Below are positions 16,215 through 25,547 of a stretch of DNA of 64,000 nucleotides, piece after piece. Position 1 is the first letter of the stretch, and each line of letters starts with the position of its first letter. This DNA comes from CAYWKS01 sp964458935 (GTDB taxonomy: Bacteria; Planctomycetota; Phycisphaerae; Phycisphaerales; Zrk34): assembly GCA_964458935.1 (NCBI GenBank), contig CAYWKS010000010.1, forward strand, positions 52,708 to 116,707, read 5' to 3'. Under the pieces are notes generated by a model that was given only the letters and a program-made list of their open reading frames with translations, made no database searches and was not told where the DNA came from. The translations under genes were made by a program, and so were the position numbers.

Positions 16215-17612
16215 ATGAGCTTCTGGGACGCGGACAACCTGAGGGAGCGATCGGGCGGCCGATGGCTGCGTCGGCCCGACGAGCGCGCGGCGATGGAGCC
16301 CCGGGGCGTCAGCACCGACACGCGGACGCTCGGCCGGGGCGAGGTCTTCGTCGCGCTCCGCGGGGAGCGGTTCGACGGCCACGACTACGTGGGCGCCGCC
16401 GCGTCGCGCGGCGCGGCGATCGTCGTGATCGACCGCGACGTTGACGTGCCCGGCGCGTGCGGGGTCGTGCGCGTCGACGACGGGTACACCGCGCTGGCGC
16501 GGCTCGCCGCCGCCTACCGCCGCACCCTCGCCGCCGAGGTCGTCGCCATCACCGGCTCCGTGGGCAAGACCACGACCAAGCACATGCTGCACGCGGTGCT
16601 CGCCGCTCACCTGCGCGGCACGGCGAGCCCCCGCAGCTACAACAACCGCGTGGGCGTGCCGCTGACGATCCTCGCCGCCGACCCCGCCGACCGGTACCTG
16701 CTCGTGGAGGTGGGCACCAACGCCCCCGGCGAGATCGGCGCCTTGAGCCGTATCGTCGAGCCCGACGTGGCGGTGATCACGCACGTGGCGCTGGCGCACG
16801 TCGAAGGCCTGGGCTCGCTCGACGGGATCGCCGCGGAGAAGGCCGGCGTGCTCCGCCACCTTACCGACGACGGCCTGGCGATCGTCAACGGCGACGTGCC
16901 GGTGCTCGCGGACCACCTCAAGGCGCTTGGCCGGGTGATCCGCTTCGGCCGATCCGAGCACTGCGAGCTGCGGCTGACGTCGTGCGAGCCGACCGGCGAC
17001 GGGCTGCGGTTCGTGGTGAACGATCGTGCGGCGTTCACGCTGCCGCTGCTGGGCGAGCACAACGCGATCAACGCGCTGGCGGTGATCGCCGTGGCGCGGC
17101 ACCTGAACCTGTCGGACGAGCAGATCGCCGCGGCGCTGGCGGGTGTGGAGCCGGCCGCGATGCGGATGGAGCTCCGACGCCTGGGCGTCGGCGAAGCGAT
17201 GATCACCGTCATCAACGACGCGTACAACGCCAACCCCGAGTCGGTGCGGGCGGCGGCGGCGGCGCTCGCGCAGTACGACGCGGGCGGCGGGCGGCGGGTC
17301 GCGGTCCTGGGCGACATGGCCGAGCTGGGCGACGCGGCCCCGCGACTGCACCGCGAGCTGGGCGCGGCGCTGGCGGCGATGCCCCTGGACCTGGTCATCA
17401 CGATCGGGCCGCTGTCGATGTACACCGCCGAGGGGCTGGCCAAGCACGGCGCCGCGATGCGGACCCATGCGCTGGGGGAATGGACCGATGGGACGGCGGA
17501 GCGGGTCGCGGGGCTGGTCAAACCGGGCGACGTCGTGCTGCTCAAGGGCTCGCGCGTCATGGGACTGGAGCGGCTCATCGAGCCCCTCGAAGCGATGGTG
17601 GCCGGCGCGTGA
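16215..17612 (+). CDS. murF: UDP-MurNAc-pentapeptide synthetase MurF
   Basis: 465 residues. Ligates D-Ala-D-Ala to the UDP-MurNAc-tripeptide with ATP. Motifs: ITGSVGKTTTK for ATP binding, EVGTNAPGEI, and NDAYNANP in the C-terminal domain. The frame opens at 16062 inside murE, but ATG 16215 has GAGG just upstream and starts the expected N-terminal substrate domain (GVSTDTRTL). It follows murE by 25 bases and precedes mraY by 38, an operon. Confidence 0.95.
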   Translation: MSFWDADNLRERSGGRWLRRPDERAAMEPRGVSTDTRTLGRGEVFVALRGERFDGHDYVGAAASRGAAIVVIDRDVDVPGACGVVRVDDGYTALARLAAAYRRTLAAEVVAITGSVGKTTTKHMLHAVLAAHLRGTASPRSYNNRVGVPLTILAADPADRYLLVEVGTNAPGEIGALSRIVEPDVAVITHVALAHVEGLGSLDGIAAEKAGVLRHLTDDGLAIVNGDVPVLADHLKALGRVIRFGRSEHCELRLTSCEPTGDGLRFVVNDRAAFTLPLLGEHNAINALAVIAVARHLNLSDEQIAAALAGVEPAAMRMELRRLGVGEAMITVINDAYNANPESVRAAAAALAQYDAGGGRRVAVLGDMAELGDAAPRLHRELGAALAAMPLDLVITIGPLSMYTAEGLAKHGAAMRTHALGEWTDGTAERVAGLVKPGDVVLLKGSRVMGLERLIEPLEAMVAGA

Positions 17613-17650
17613 GGTGACCGGCGTCGCCGCGGTGTGTTATAAGGCCCCGC

Positions 17651-18868
17651 ATGCTCTACCTGTTGATCAAGGCGCTTCAGCCGTGGCTCGAATCGATCGG
17701 GTTGTGGAGCGTGCTACAGGTCATGGTGAACCAGACGACGTTCCGCGCGGTGGCGGCGGCGATCGTCGCGTTCGCGCTGGTCGTCGCCGCGGGCCGGCCG
17801 GTCATTCGCTGGCTGGTGCGGCAGAAGATCGGTGACCAGCCGGAGTTTTACAACGCCGACCTGAATCGGCTGACGCGACAGAAGGCGGCGACGCCGACGA
17901 TGGGCGGGCTGCTGATCGCCGCGGCGATCTTCCTCGCCACGTTCCTGCTGGCCGACTTGGGCACGTTCTACGTCCGCATGGCGATGCTGTGCACGGTGAT
18001 GTACGCGGGGCTGGGGGCGGCGGACGACTGGCTGAAGCTCACCAGCGCCCGGCGCTCGCCCGGGTCGCGCGAGGGGCTGATGAGCTGGGAGAAGCTGGTC
18101 TTCCAGGTCGGCTGGGCGCTGATCCTGGGGTTCTTCATCCACCACCACGGCCAGTACCTCTACCAGCAGGCGCTGGAGGCCGGGCAGGCCGACGCCGTCA
18201 ACATGTCCCACGTGCTCAACCTGCCGTTCCAGCGGACGTGGCTGCCCGAGGTCGCGCCGGGGCTGAGGCCGCCAAACCCGGACCTGATCATCCTCAGCCC
18301 GTGGGCGTTCGGGATCCTCACGGTGCTGGTCATCAGCGGCTCGTCGAACGCGACGAACCTGACCGACGGGATGGACGGGCTGCTGAGCGGGATCATGGCG
18401 GTGGTGGGGTTCGCGTTCCTGGTGCTGTGCCTGATCGCGGGCATCCAGGGCTGGGCGGAGTTCCTGCTCGTGCCGCACGTGCCCAACGCCGCGGAACTGG
18501 CGATCGTCGCCGGGGCGATGATGGGCGCATGCCTGGGGTTCCTGTGGTTCAACTGCCACCCGGCGCAGGTGTTCATGGGCGACACCGGGTCGCTGCCGCT
18601 GGGGGCGCTGATCGGGTTCATCGCCGTGGTCATCCGCCAGGAGATCCTGCTGTTCCTGATCGGGGGCATCCTCGTCGCCGAGGTGATGTCGGTGGTGTTG
18701 CAGGTGGGCTACTTCAAGGCCAGCCGCGGCTCACGCCTGTTCAAGTGCGCCCCGATCCACCACCACTTCCACCTGTCCGGCTGGTCGGAACAGCAGGTGG
18801 TCGTGCGGTTCTGGCTGATCACGGCGCTGCTCGCCGCGGTCGCGCTGGCGACGATCAAGCTGCGGTGA
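17651..18868 (+). CDS. mraY: Phospho-N-acetylmuramoyl-pentapeptide transferase MraY
   Basis: 405-residue polytopic membrane enzyme, about ten transmembrane segments. It transfers phospho-MurNAc-pentapeptide to undecaprenyl phosphate, forming lipid I. Conserved motifs: KAATPTMGG, AADDWLK, NLTDGMDGL, MGDTGSLPLG and the HHHFHLSGW cytoplasmic loop. It is slightly longer than typical because of an insert around residues 165-215 (after HHHGQYLY). No ribosome site is evident; TATAAG ends seven bases before the ATG (17638-17643), so an internal leaderless promoter is possible in addition to read-through from murF. Confidence 0.96.
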   Translation: MLYLLIKALQPWLESIGLWSVLQVMVNQTTFRAVAAAIVAFALVVAAGRPVIRWLVRQKIGDQPEFYNADLNRLTRQKAATPTMGGLLIAAAIFLATFLLADLGTFYVRMAMLCTVMYAGLGAADDWLKLTSARRSPGSREGLMSWEKLVFQVGWALILGFFIHHHGQYLYQQALEAGQADAVNMSHVLNLPFQRTWLPEVAPGLRPPNPDLIILSPWAFGILTVLVISGSSNATNLTDGMDGLLSGIMAVVGFAFLVLCLIAGIQGWAEFLLVPHVPNAAELAIVAGAMMGACLGFLWFNCHPAQVFMGDTGSLPLGALIGFIAVVIRQEILLFLIGGILVAEVMSVVLQVGYFKASRGSRLFKCAPIHHHFHLSGWSEQQVVVRFWLITALLAAVALATIKLR

Positions 18869-18908
18869 GCAACGCGACAAGTCGCGGCGATTCGTGGGAC
18901 GACCGGGG

Positions 18909-20402
18909 TTAACCGTCTAGCAGTGCGACGTAGCGCTGGTAGGCCTGGTCCCATTGGGCCGTGTCGCGGGGCTCGAACGTCTTCGGATCGAAGCTGGCGC
19001 GGATGATCGTGCGCAACTCGTCGAGGTCTTTCACGTCGCCGTTGCCCATGGCCTGGACGAGCAGGTTGCCCGCGGCGGTGGCTTCGTAGGGCCCGACGAC
19101 AACGCGGCAGCCGGTGGCGTCGGCGGTCATCTGGTCGAGCAGCTCGTTCTTCCCGCCGCCGCCGACGATGTGGATCACGTCCACCGGGTGGTCGCGAACG
19201 GTCTGCAGGTTGTTCAGCGTGTGGCGGTAGGCCAGGGCGAGCGATTCGAGGCAGCACCGCACGTACTCGCCGGGGCCCCGGGGTTGGGGCTGGCCGGTTT
19301 GCGCCGCGAACGCGTCGATCTTCGCGGGCATGTCGCCGGGCTGCAGGAACGGGCCGTGCTGCGGGTTGACCAGCGTGCGGAACGGCGGGGCGTCGGCTGC
19401 CTGCCGCGTGAGCTGCTCGTAGTCGAGCGAATCGCCCCGTTTCTCCAGGTCGCGGCGAACCTCCTGGACGAGCCACAGCCCCATGATGTTCGTCAGGAAT
19501 CGGATCGTGCCGTCGACGCCGCCTTCGTTGGTGAAGCTGGCGGCGCGAGCCTCGTCCGAGAGCACCGGCTCGTCCAGCTCCACGCCCATCAGCGACCACG
19601 TCCCGCTGGAGATGTAGGCCCAACGGCTGGCGGGTTCGGCAGGGACCGCGGCGATCGCGCTGGCCGTGTCATGACAGGCCGGCGTGATGATCCTCAGCCC
19701 CGGGTCGACCCCGAGCTCCTTCGCCAGGTCATCCCGCAGGTCCCCGATGACGGTGCCGGGCTTGACGATCGGGCCCAGCATGCCGGTCGGGATGTCCAGG
19801 GCTTCGAGCAGGTCGGCCGCCCAGTCGCCGGTCATCGGGTCGACCATCTGGCTGGTCGAGGCGATGGACGACTCGTTGCACGGGTTGCCGGTGAACAGGT
19901 AGTGCAGCAGGTCGGGGGTGAACAGCAGCCGCCGCGTCGCCGCGAGCACGGCGGGCTCGGCCTGCTTCCACGCCACCAACTGGTAGAGCGAGTTGATGGC
20001 CATGAGCTGGATGCCGGTGCGGGCGTAGATCTTCTCGGCGCCGACGACCTCGAACGCGTGCTTCATGGCCGGTTCGTTCCGCGGATCGCGGTAGGCGAAC
20101 GGCAGGCCGATGATCCCGCCGCTGTCGCCGATGAGCCCGAAATCGACGCCCCAGGTGTCGACGCCCGCGGAGGCCAGGGTGAGCTGGTGGTCGGCGCAGT
20201 GGCGGGCGGCCTTGGCCAGGCCCTGCTTGAGGTGCGCAAACAGCCCGAGGATGTTCCAGTGGTAGCCATCGGGCAGTTGCTCGAAGCCGTTGGGGAAGCG
20301 GTGGACCTCGTGGAGGCTGAGCCGGCCGTCGTCGAGGATGCCGAGGATGGCGCGGCCGGACTCGGCGCCCAGGTCAAAAGCGAGATAAGCGGCGTTGGGC
20401 AT
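18909..20402 (-). CDS. rhaB: Rhamnulokinase (FGGY carbohydrate kinase)
   Basis: 497-residue FGGY-family sugar kinase. The N-terminal ATPase motif AFDLGAESGRA, DTWGVDFGL, the SSGTWSLMG phosphate loop and the C-terminal GGGGKNELL fit rhamnulokinase more closely than xylulo- or glycerol kinase. It would phosphorylate L-rhamnulose in L-rhamnose breakdown. ATG 20402 has AAGGAG five bases upstream; the frame opens 15 codons earlier. No other rhamnose genes are in the window, so it is a lone kinase here. Convergent with mraY. Confidence 0.85.
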   Translation of the reverse strand: MPNAAYLAFDLGAESGRAILGILDDGRLSLHEVHRFPNGFEQLPDGYHWNILGLFAHLKQGLAKAARHCADHQLTLASAGVDTWGVDFGLIGDSGGIIGLPFAYRDPRNEPAMKHAFEVVGAEKIYARTGIQLMAINSLYQLVAWKQAEPAVLAATRRLLFTPDLLHYLFTGNPCNESSIASTSQMVDPMTGDWAADLLEALDIPTGMLGPIVKPGTVIGDLRDDLAKELGVDPGLRIITPACHDTASAIAAVPAEPASRWAYISSGTWSLMGVELDEPVLSDEARAASFTNEGGVDGTIRFLTNIMGLWLVQEVRRDLEKRGDSLDYEQLTRQAADAPPFRTLVNPQHGPFLQPGDMPAKIDAFAAQTGQPQPRGPGEYVRCCLESLALAYRHTLNNLQTVRDHPVDVIHIVGGGGKNELLDQMTADATGCRVVVGPYEATAAGNLLVQAMGNGDVKDLDELRTIIRASFDPKTFEPRDTAQWDQAYQRYVALLDG

Positions 20403-20507
20403 GGGGGCTCCTTGCGAGGCGAGCCGGAACGACTCGATCCGTTTCATCGTTTTTGTACCGCGCGTGGGCGGGGTCTACAATCGCGGGTTTGTCGCTGGCG
20501 GGCTGTG

Positions 20508-21965
20508 ATGAGCCGAACGGTCGCGGACAACAGGTCGGCGGGGGGTGGGTGGCGCGAGGCGGAGCCGGCGACGGAGCCCACCTCGCAAATCCAGTCGCCG
20601 CAAGTGCTGCCCGCGGGGCTGCCGGACCTGCCGCTGTGGCGGCAGGTGCTCGCGCTGGCGATCTGGCCGCTGCTCGAGCAGTTCATGGGCGCGGCGGTGG
20701 GGTTCGTGGACGTGGCGCTGGCCGGCCGCATCGACCCCGCGGCGACCGAGGCGATCGGGTCGGCCGGCTACGTGATCTGGCTCATGGGCATCATGCAGGG
20801 CGCGGTGGGCGTGGGGTCGACGGCGATCATCGCGCGCACCGTCGGCGCGGGGCGTTACGGCGAGGCGAACCACGCCGTCGGCCAGTCGATGCTGCTGGCG
20901 GTGACGTGGGGCCTGGTGAACCTGGGGCTGTTCTTCTTCGCGGCGCCGGCGGTGGCGTGGGTCACGTCGCTGGAGGGCGAGGCGGCGTCGCTCTGCACGA
21001 TGTACCTGCAGGTCCTGGCGCTGGTCGCGCCCTGCCGCGCGGTGCTGTTCATCGGCAGCGCCTGCCTCCGCGGGGCCGGCGACACGCGCAGCCCCTTCTT
21101 CGTCATGCTCGCGGTGAACCTGGTCAACATCGCGATGAGTATCGCGCTGGTCGCCGACTTCTCGCCCATCGGCGGGATGGGGCTGCGCGGCGTGGCGATC
21201 GGGACGACGTCGGCGTGGGTGGTCGGGTTCGCGATCATGGCGGCGCTGCTCGTCCGGGGCCGCGGCGGGGTCAAGCTGCATCGGGCGCACCTGCGGCCGG
21301 ACCGGGCGATGACCGGGCGACTGGTGCGGATCGGTGCCCCGGCGCTGGTCGAGAACGGGCTGCACTGGGCGGGCAACCTGCTGGTCATCGTGATCGTCGG
21401 GCACCTGGCGACGCTGGGGCTGGCCGAGCGGCCGATGGGCTCGCAGATCATCGGCATCCGCATCGAGGCGTTCAGCTTCCTGCTGGGCTTCGCGTTCAAC
21501 GTCGCCGCCGCCACGGTCGCGGGCCAGTACCTGGGTGTGGGCAACCCGCGGATGGCGAAGCGCGCCGGATGGGTGAGCCTGGCCTACGGCGCGGCGATCA
21601 TGGTCAGCTTCGGCGTGCTGTTCATGACGATCCCCGGGCCGCTCACGCGGATCTTCACCGACCAGCAGCCGTTCCTCAGCGACGTGCCGCGGATGATCTT
21701 CCACGCGGGCTGGGCGCAGGTCGGGTTTGCCACGTACCTGGTGCTGGCGGGCGTGCTGCGCGGGTCGGGCGACACGCGGACGACGATGTGGATGACGCTG
21801 GGGTCGACGTTCTGCGTGCGGCTGCCGCTGGTGTGGGTGCTGGGCGTGACGATGGGATGGGGCCTGGAGGGCGTGTGGATCGCGCTGGCGGTGGAGCTGA
21901 TGTTCCGCGGGGCGCTGTTCCTCGCCAGGTTCCTCCAGGGCGGCTGGACGAAGGTGCGCGTGTAA
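20508..21965 (+). CDS. MATE family efflux transporter
   Basis: 485-residue multidrug and toxic compound extrusion family exporter, twelve hydrophobic segments in two homologous halves. Repeated signature stretches include GAVGVGSTAIIARTVGAGR and FNVAAATVAGQYLGVG, and the paired CLRGAGDTRSP and VLRGSGDTRT segments. It exports small molecules with proton or sodium exchange; substrate unknown. The long open frame upstream (from 18954) is the complement of rhaB. I start at ATG 20508, 26 bases after a TACAAT promoter-like hexamer; the first 35 residues are a polar cytoplasmic extension. Divergent from rhaB. Confidence 0.9.
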   Translation: MSRTVADNRSAGGGWREAEPATEPTSQIQSPQVLPAGLPDLPLWRQVLALAIWPLLEQFMGAAVGFVDVALAGRIDPAATEAIGSAGYVIWLMGIMQGAVGVGSTAIIARTVGAGRYGEANHAVGQSMLLAVTWGLVNLGLFFFAAPAVAWVTSLEGEAASLCTMYLQVLALVAPCRAVLFIGSACLRGAGDTRSPFFVMLAVNLVNIAMSIALVADFSPIGGMGLRGVAIGTTSAWVVGFAIMAALLVRGRGGVKLHRAHLRPDRAMTGRLVRIGAPALVENGLHWAGNLLVIVIVGHLATLGLAERPMGSQIIGIRIEAFSFLLGFAFNVAAATVAGQYLGVGNPRMAKRAGWVSLAYGAAIMVSFGVLFMTIPGPLTRIFTDQQPFLSDVPRMIFHAGWAQVGFATYLVLAGVLRGSGDTRTTMWMTLGSTFCVRLPLVWVLGVTMGWGLEGVWIALAVELMFRGALFLARFLQGGWTKVRV

Positions 21966-22068
21966 CGCGGCGACCGGCGGACGCCGTGTTCGGTCCGGCC
22001 CTTCGCACGGAGACTCGCTCAGAACCCACGTCTTCACTACGATTGCGACGACAACCACGAGCACGAGC

Positions 22069-22596
22069 ATGATTCATCACATTGACCAACACCATTTCGT
22101 GGCGGACAGCGCGCGGGTGATCGGCGACGTGCGCCTCGGCGAGAACGTGAACATCTGGTACGGGGCGGCGATCCGCGGCGACGTCGCGCCCGTCGAGATC
22201 GGCGGCCACACCAACGTCCAGGACAACGCGATCATCCACTGCGACCACCGGTACGCGAACGTGATCGGCTCGCACGTGACGATCGGGCACAACGCGATCG
22301 TGCACGGCGAGCGGGTGGGCGACCACACGCTGATCGGGATGGGCGCGATCGTGCTGGGCCACACGAAGATCGGCAGCGGGTGCCTGATCGCCGCCGGTGC
22401 GGTCGTGCCGCCCGGGCTCGAGGTGCCCGACGGGCACGTGGTCATGGGCGTGCCGGGCCGCATCGTCCGCGAGACCAACGACGAGGAACGGCAGTACATC
22501 GCCAAGCTGCCGGAGCACTACGTCGCGCTGGCGCGGCGGCACGTCGAGCGCCCGGACGACCCGCGGGTGTACGACGCGGGCGACGTGGTCCGCTAG
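22069..22596 (+). CDS. Gamma-class carbonic anhydrase-like hexapeptide-repeat protein
   Basis: 175 residues forming a left-handed beta-helix of hexapeptide repeats (IGDVRLGENVNIWYG.., IGSHVTIGHNAIVHG..). The zinc-histidine positions of gamma-carbonic anhydrases/YrdA proteins are visible in IIHCDHRY and IGHNAIVHG. It may hydrate CO2 or act as an acyltransferase-like scaffold; activity cannot be told from sequence. ATG 22069 follows MATE by about 100 bases. Well-conserved length for the family. Confidence 0.88.
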   Translation: MIHHIDQHHFVADSARVIGDVRLGENVNIWYGAAIRGDVAPVEIGGHTNVQDNAIIHCDHRYANVIGSHVTIGHNAIVHGERVGDHTLIGMGAIVLGHTKIGSGCLIAAGAVVPPGLEVPDGHVVMGVPGRIVRETNDEERQYIAKLPEHYVALARRHVERPDDPRVYDAGDVVR

Positions 22597-22605
22597 TCGG
22601 GCGGT

Positions 22606-23346
22606 TCACAGCTCGGTGCCCTGCCACTCGAAGGTCTCCAGGTGCTTGCGGAGCGCGGTCATGGTGGGGAAGCGTTTGAGGACGCGGTCGCGGCGGAGGG
22701 CGGCGCAGATGTAGCGGACCGCGTCGGGCTGCCCGCCGTAGTGCACGCGACCGCCGATGCACTCGTGCAGCAGCCGCACGCAGTCCATGATGTCCTGCCG
22801 CTGCTTGTAGCGTGTGGGCTTGCCCCAGTCGTAGAAGTCGATGAGCTTGATGTCGAAGCGCACGCCCATCGGGCGGATGAGGATGTTCTGGGAATGCACG
22901 TCCGCGTGATACTCGCCAAGCGCGTGGATGACCTCGAGCCCGCGGACCAGGTCGTGCAGCACGCACAGCGCCTTGTAGGGGGTGAGCCGGCCCCCCCGGT
23001 GGCGCTCGATCCAGCGTTCGAGCTGCTCGCCTTCGCACAACTCGCTGATCAGGGCGATGACCGGCTGCCGCCGGATGGTGACCTTTTCCGAGTGGTGGTA
23101 CTGGAGGACGATGGGGCAGTGGCGGAGGGTGTGCAGCTTGCGGGCGTGGTAGACCAGGGCCTTGTTGCGCGGGTCGCGGTGGGGGAAGTAGATCTTGGCG
23201 GCGCGGCGGATCTGGGTCGCGACGTCACGGATGCGGTAGACCTCGCCCTCGCTGCCCCGGCCGAGCGTCGCCTCGACCACGTAGCGCGAACCGATCTTGC
23301 GGCCGGGCTTGAGGTCGAACGAGGCGATGCGATGCGCGGCGGACAT
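22606..23346 (-). CDS. Serine/threonine protein kinase-like protein
   Basis: 246 residues covering a compact kinase domain. Glycine loop GRGSEGEVY, ATP-binding lysine in AKIYF, catalytic loop YHADVHSQN (HAD instead of HRD) and IDFYDW in place of the DFG motif. Catalytic Asp and Asn are kept, so activity is possible although the metal-binding loop differs. There is no transmembrane or sensor domain, making it shorter than typical bacterial receptor kinases. Lies between the convergent carbonic anhydrase gene and infC. Lipopolysaccharide-type (Kdo) kinases are an alternative. Confidence 0.75.
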   Translation of the reverse strand: MSAAHRIASFDLKPGRKIGSRYVVEATLGRGSEGEVYRIRDVATQIRRAAKIYFPHRDPRNKALVYHARKLHTLRHCPIVLQYHHSEKVTIRRQPVIALISELCEGEQLERWIERHRGGRLTPYKALCVLHDLVRGLEVIHALGEYHADVHSQNILIRPMGVRFDIKLIDFYDWGKPTRYKQRQDIMDCVRLLHECIGGRVHYGGQPDAVRYICAALRRDRVLKRFPTMTALRKHLETFEWQGTEL

Positions 23347-23410
23347 GGACGAACCCCGTCAACAGGGAACGGTGAACGGGCGGGGCGGATTATACGTCAC
23401 GGGGCGCCGA

Positions 23411-24109
23411 TCAACCGGCGTCGGCGGGCCGGCCCGCCGGCAAGGGCGCCGGGGCCTGCGGCGGCGCGGGGGGGGGTGGGGCGGCGGCCTCGCCGCCCTC
23501 CGCCGGGGGCTTGCTGTCCGGCTTGGGCTTGTCCGACTTGGGCTTCTGCCGGGACTGGTCGCTCTTGGCCAGCGGCGCGACGATCATCGTCATCCGCCGG
23601 CCCATCGTCCGCGGATTGACCTCGACCTTGGCCATGTCGATCAGCTCCTGGGCGATCTCCTGGAACTGGCGGAAGCCGATGTCCTTGTGGGCGTTCTGGC
23701 GGCCCTTGAACATCATGGTGAACTGGACCTTGTGACCCTCTTCGAGGAAGGCGCGGGCGCGGTCCATCTTGAGCTGCTTGTCGTGGTCGTCGGTGCTGGG
23801 CCGAAGCCGAACCTCCTTCAACTCGTTCTGCTTCGAGTGCGCCTTGGCCTTGGCTTCCTTCTTCTTCTGCTGGTACTTCCACTTGCCGTAGTCCATGATG
23901 CGGCAAACGGGTGGCTTGGACCCCGGGGCGACCTCGACGAGATCCAGCCCGGCCTCGCGGGCCATCTGCTGCGCCTTGCCGGTTTCGATCACGCCGATCT
24001 GTTCGTTGTTCTGGTCGATCAGGCGCACGGGCGAGACGCGGATGCGCTCGTTGATCCGCAGGCTCTTGCCGCGGTCGTCGTCGCGTCGTTGGAAATGTCG
24101 TCTGGCGAT
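23411..24109 (-). CDS. infC: Translation initiation factor IF-3, probable AUC start
   Basis: About 232 residues. Residues of both IF-3 domains are clear: RINERIRVSPVRLID, then GSKPPVCRIMDYGKWKYQ, KEVRLRPSTDDHD and NPRTMGRRMTMIV. IF-3 binds the 30S subunit and checks start-codon pairing. A perfect AAGGAG lies eight bases before an in-frame ATC (24107-24109); no ATG or GTG fits, and the upstream TTG at 24130 lies before the ribosome site. Rare start codons are a known autoregulatory feature of infC. The C-terminal tail (about 50 residues of K/P/A) is an extension. The usual partners rpmI and rplT are not downstream. Confidence 0.93.
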   Translation of the reverse strand: MARRHFQRRDDDRGKSLRINERIRVSPVRLIDQNNEQIGVIETGKAQQMAREAGLDLVEVAPGSKPPVCRIMDYGKWKYQQKKKEAKAKAHSKQNELKEVRLRPSTDDHDKQLKMDRARAFLEEGHKVQFTMMFKGRQNAHKDIGFRQFQEIAQELIDMAKVEVNPRTMGRRMTMIVAPLAKSDQSRQKPKSDKPKPDSKPPAEGGEAAAPPPPAPPQAPAPLPAGRPADAG

Positions 24110-24508
24110 CTTCAGGACTCCTTGTTGCAATGAACTCCGGATGCCGTCGAGCGCGGCATAGCCAACTCACCGCAGCCGGGCTGTCGCTCCAGCCACCGGG
24201 CAGGCGGGCGGACCGTAATCATGCGAAATAACCAACCGGCGGGTCGGCTGTTGGCGGGAACTGGCTGGTCTGACTCATGCGTGGCATGCGTCCGGCGATC
24301 ACGACTCCTTGACGGCGGGTCGGCTCCGATGCCGCTACGCCGCAACTGTTCTGCATACAACAACATACCGCTGTGGCACGCCCCAGGCAAGGCCTCTCCG
24401 ACAAATTGTCCGTCCCGGACATGATACATCGACCCCCCGCCGCATCCCAAGCGGCAGCGGGCCCCATGCATGAACGCCCCGGGGTCTGATGGCGATGGCT
24501 CGATCCGT
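24110..24508 (-). other. infC upstream region, no gene seen
   Basis: About 400 bases between the SpoIIE-like gene and infC. Short frames on both strands have no signal peptide, ribosome site or family-like sequence. It probably contains the infC promoter and 5' leader. No known riboswitch pattern was recognised. Confidence 0.4.
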
Positions 24509-25384
24509 TTACACCGGGAGGATGCCCAGCATCTTGGCCATGGCCATCAGCCGCTCGCCGAGCGGGGGGCTGGGCGGGTCCTCGCCGTTGTGGTGGATCG
24601 TCAGCAGCGTCACGTCGTCGTCGGCCATGGCGCCGGCGCGGTGCGCGGCGACGGCGTCGAGCAGCATGCGCCCCGCGTGCTCGGGGTCGGCCGCGTCGAT
24701 GCACTGGGCCAGGGCCAGCAGGCCCTGCTCGCCGAGTTGTCTGCCCTGGGGGTCGGCGGCCTCGGTGAGCGAATCGGTGTAGAGCATGACCAGGTCATCC
24801 TGCCCGAGCGTCACGGCGAACTGGCGGTAGTCGGTGCCGCTGATCACGCCCAGCGGCAGGTCGGCCGGGCCCGCATCGTCGCACGCCTCGCAGGTCGATT
24901 CCAGCAGTTGCCACCGCCCGCGATCGGCACGGTACCACAGCGGCCGCGGGTGGCCGGCGTTGACCACGATCAACTGGTCGGTCGGCGCGAAGTAGGTGGC
25001 CATGACCGCCGTGGCGAAGCGACCTTCGCAGGCCGTGCGGCCAAACGCCTCGTTGAGCTTCTGCGCGAAGCGGGAGGCGTCGGGGTTGTTGATGTGTCGG
25101 CGCATCAGTCCCCGCAGGGTCCGCGCGAGCGACGCGACCCCCATGCCGTGCCCCGCCACGTCAGCGACCAGGAAGCGCGAGATGCTGCCCGCGCCGCACA
25201 TGGACAGGTAGTGCACGTCGCCGCCGGCCTGGGCCTGCTGATGCGGCTCCGAGCGAACCCACACATCCAGGCCCGGGGTGGCGACTTGCTCGTCGGCCTG
25301 CTCCTGCCCGCCCCAGATCTCCATGCAGTGCATCTGGTGGGTGTCGCCCGGCTGATCCTGAACGGGTGCGGTCGCCGTGCTCAT
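24509..25384 (-). CDS. PP2C-type (SpoIIE) serine phosphatase
   Basis: 291 residues, a stand-alone SpoIIE/PP2C phosphatase domain. Metal-binding motifs are visible: GGDVHYL near residue 52, VADVAGHGMG, and DDDVTLL near the C-terminus. Such phosphatases reverse serine phosphorylation of anti-sigma antagonists in partner-switching control; no anti-sigma or antagonist gene is nearby. Start ATG 25382-25384 has AAAGG upstream; the frame extends further into a low-complexity serine/arginine shadow. No sensor domain is attached, so input must come from a partner. Confidence 0.82.
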   Translation of the reverse strand: MSTATAPVQDQPGDTHQMHCMEIWGGQEQADEQVATPGLDVWVRSEPHQQAQAGGDVHYLSMCGAGSISRFLVADVAGHGMGVASLARTLRGLMRRHINNPDASRFAQKLNEAFGRTACEGRFATAVMATYFAPTDQLIVVNAGHPRPLWYRADRGRWQLLESTCEACDDAGPADLPLGVISGTDYRQFAVTLGQDDLVMLYTDSLTEAADPQGRQLGEQGLLALAQCIDAADPEHAGRMLLDAVAAHRAGAMADDDVTLLTIHHNGEDPPSPPLGERLMAMAKMLGILPV

Positions 25385-25489
25385 ATTCGCCTTTCGTGAC
25401 GGGCGCCCGGTGCGACGCCTCTCCACGGTTGGATGTTCAGCGCGGCGGCGGGTTACGTGCCGTCGCCGTAGAAGTGCATCGGCGGCCGC

Positions 25490-25522
25490 AAAAAAAAAAG
25501 ACCGGCAGCGCGGCTGCCGGTC
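25490..25522 (-). terminator. Rho-independent terminator of the ferritin-like gene
   Basis: On the minus strand a perfect 10-base stem (GACCGGCAGC/GCTGCCGGTC) with a 3-base loop is followed by ten consecutive T residues. It sits 26 bases after the stop of the ferritin-like gene. This is the strongest intrinsic terminator in the window. Confidence 0.9.
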
Positions 25523-25547
25523 CAGGGTAATGCTCCGCGTACTCGAG

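Noticed and set aside
18954..20507. Upstream extension of the MATE frame
   Set aside because: Antisense of rhaB; no membrane segments before 20508.
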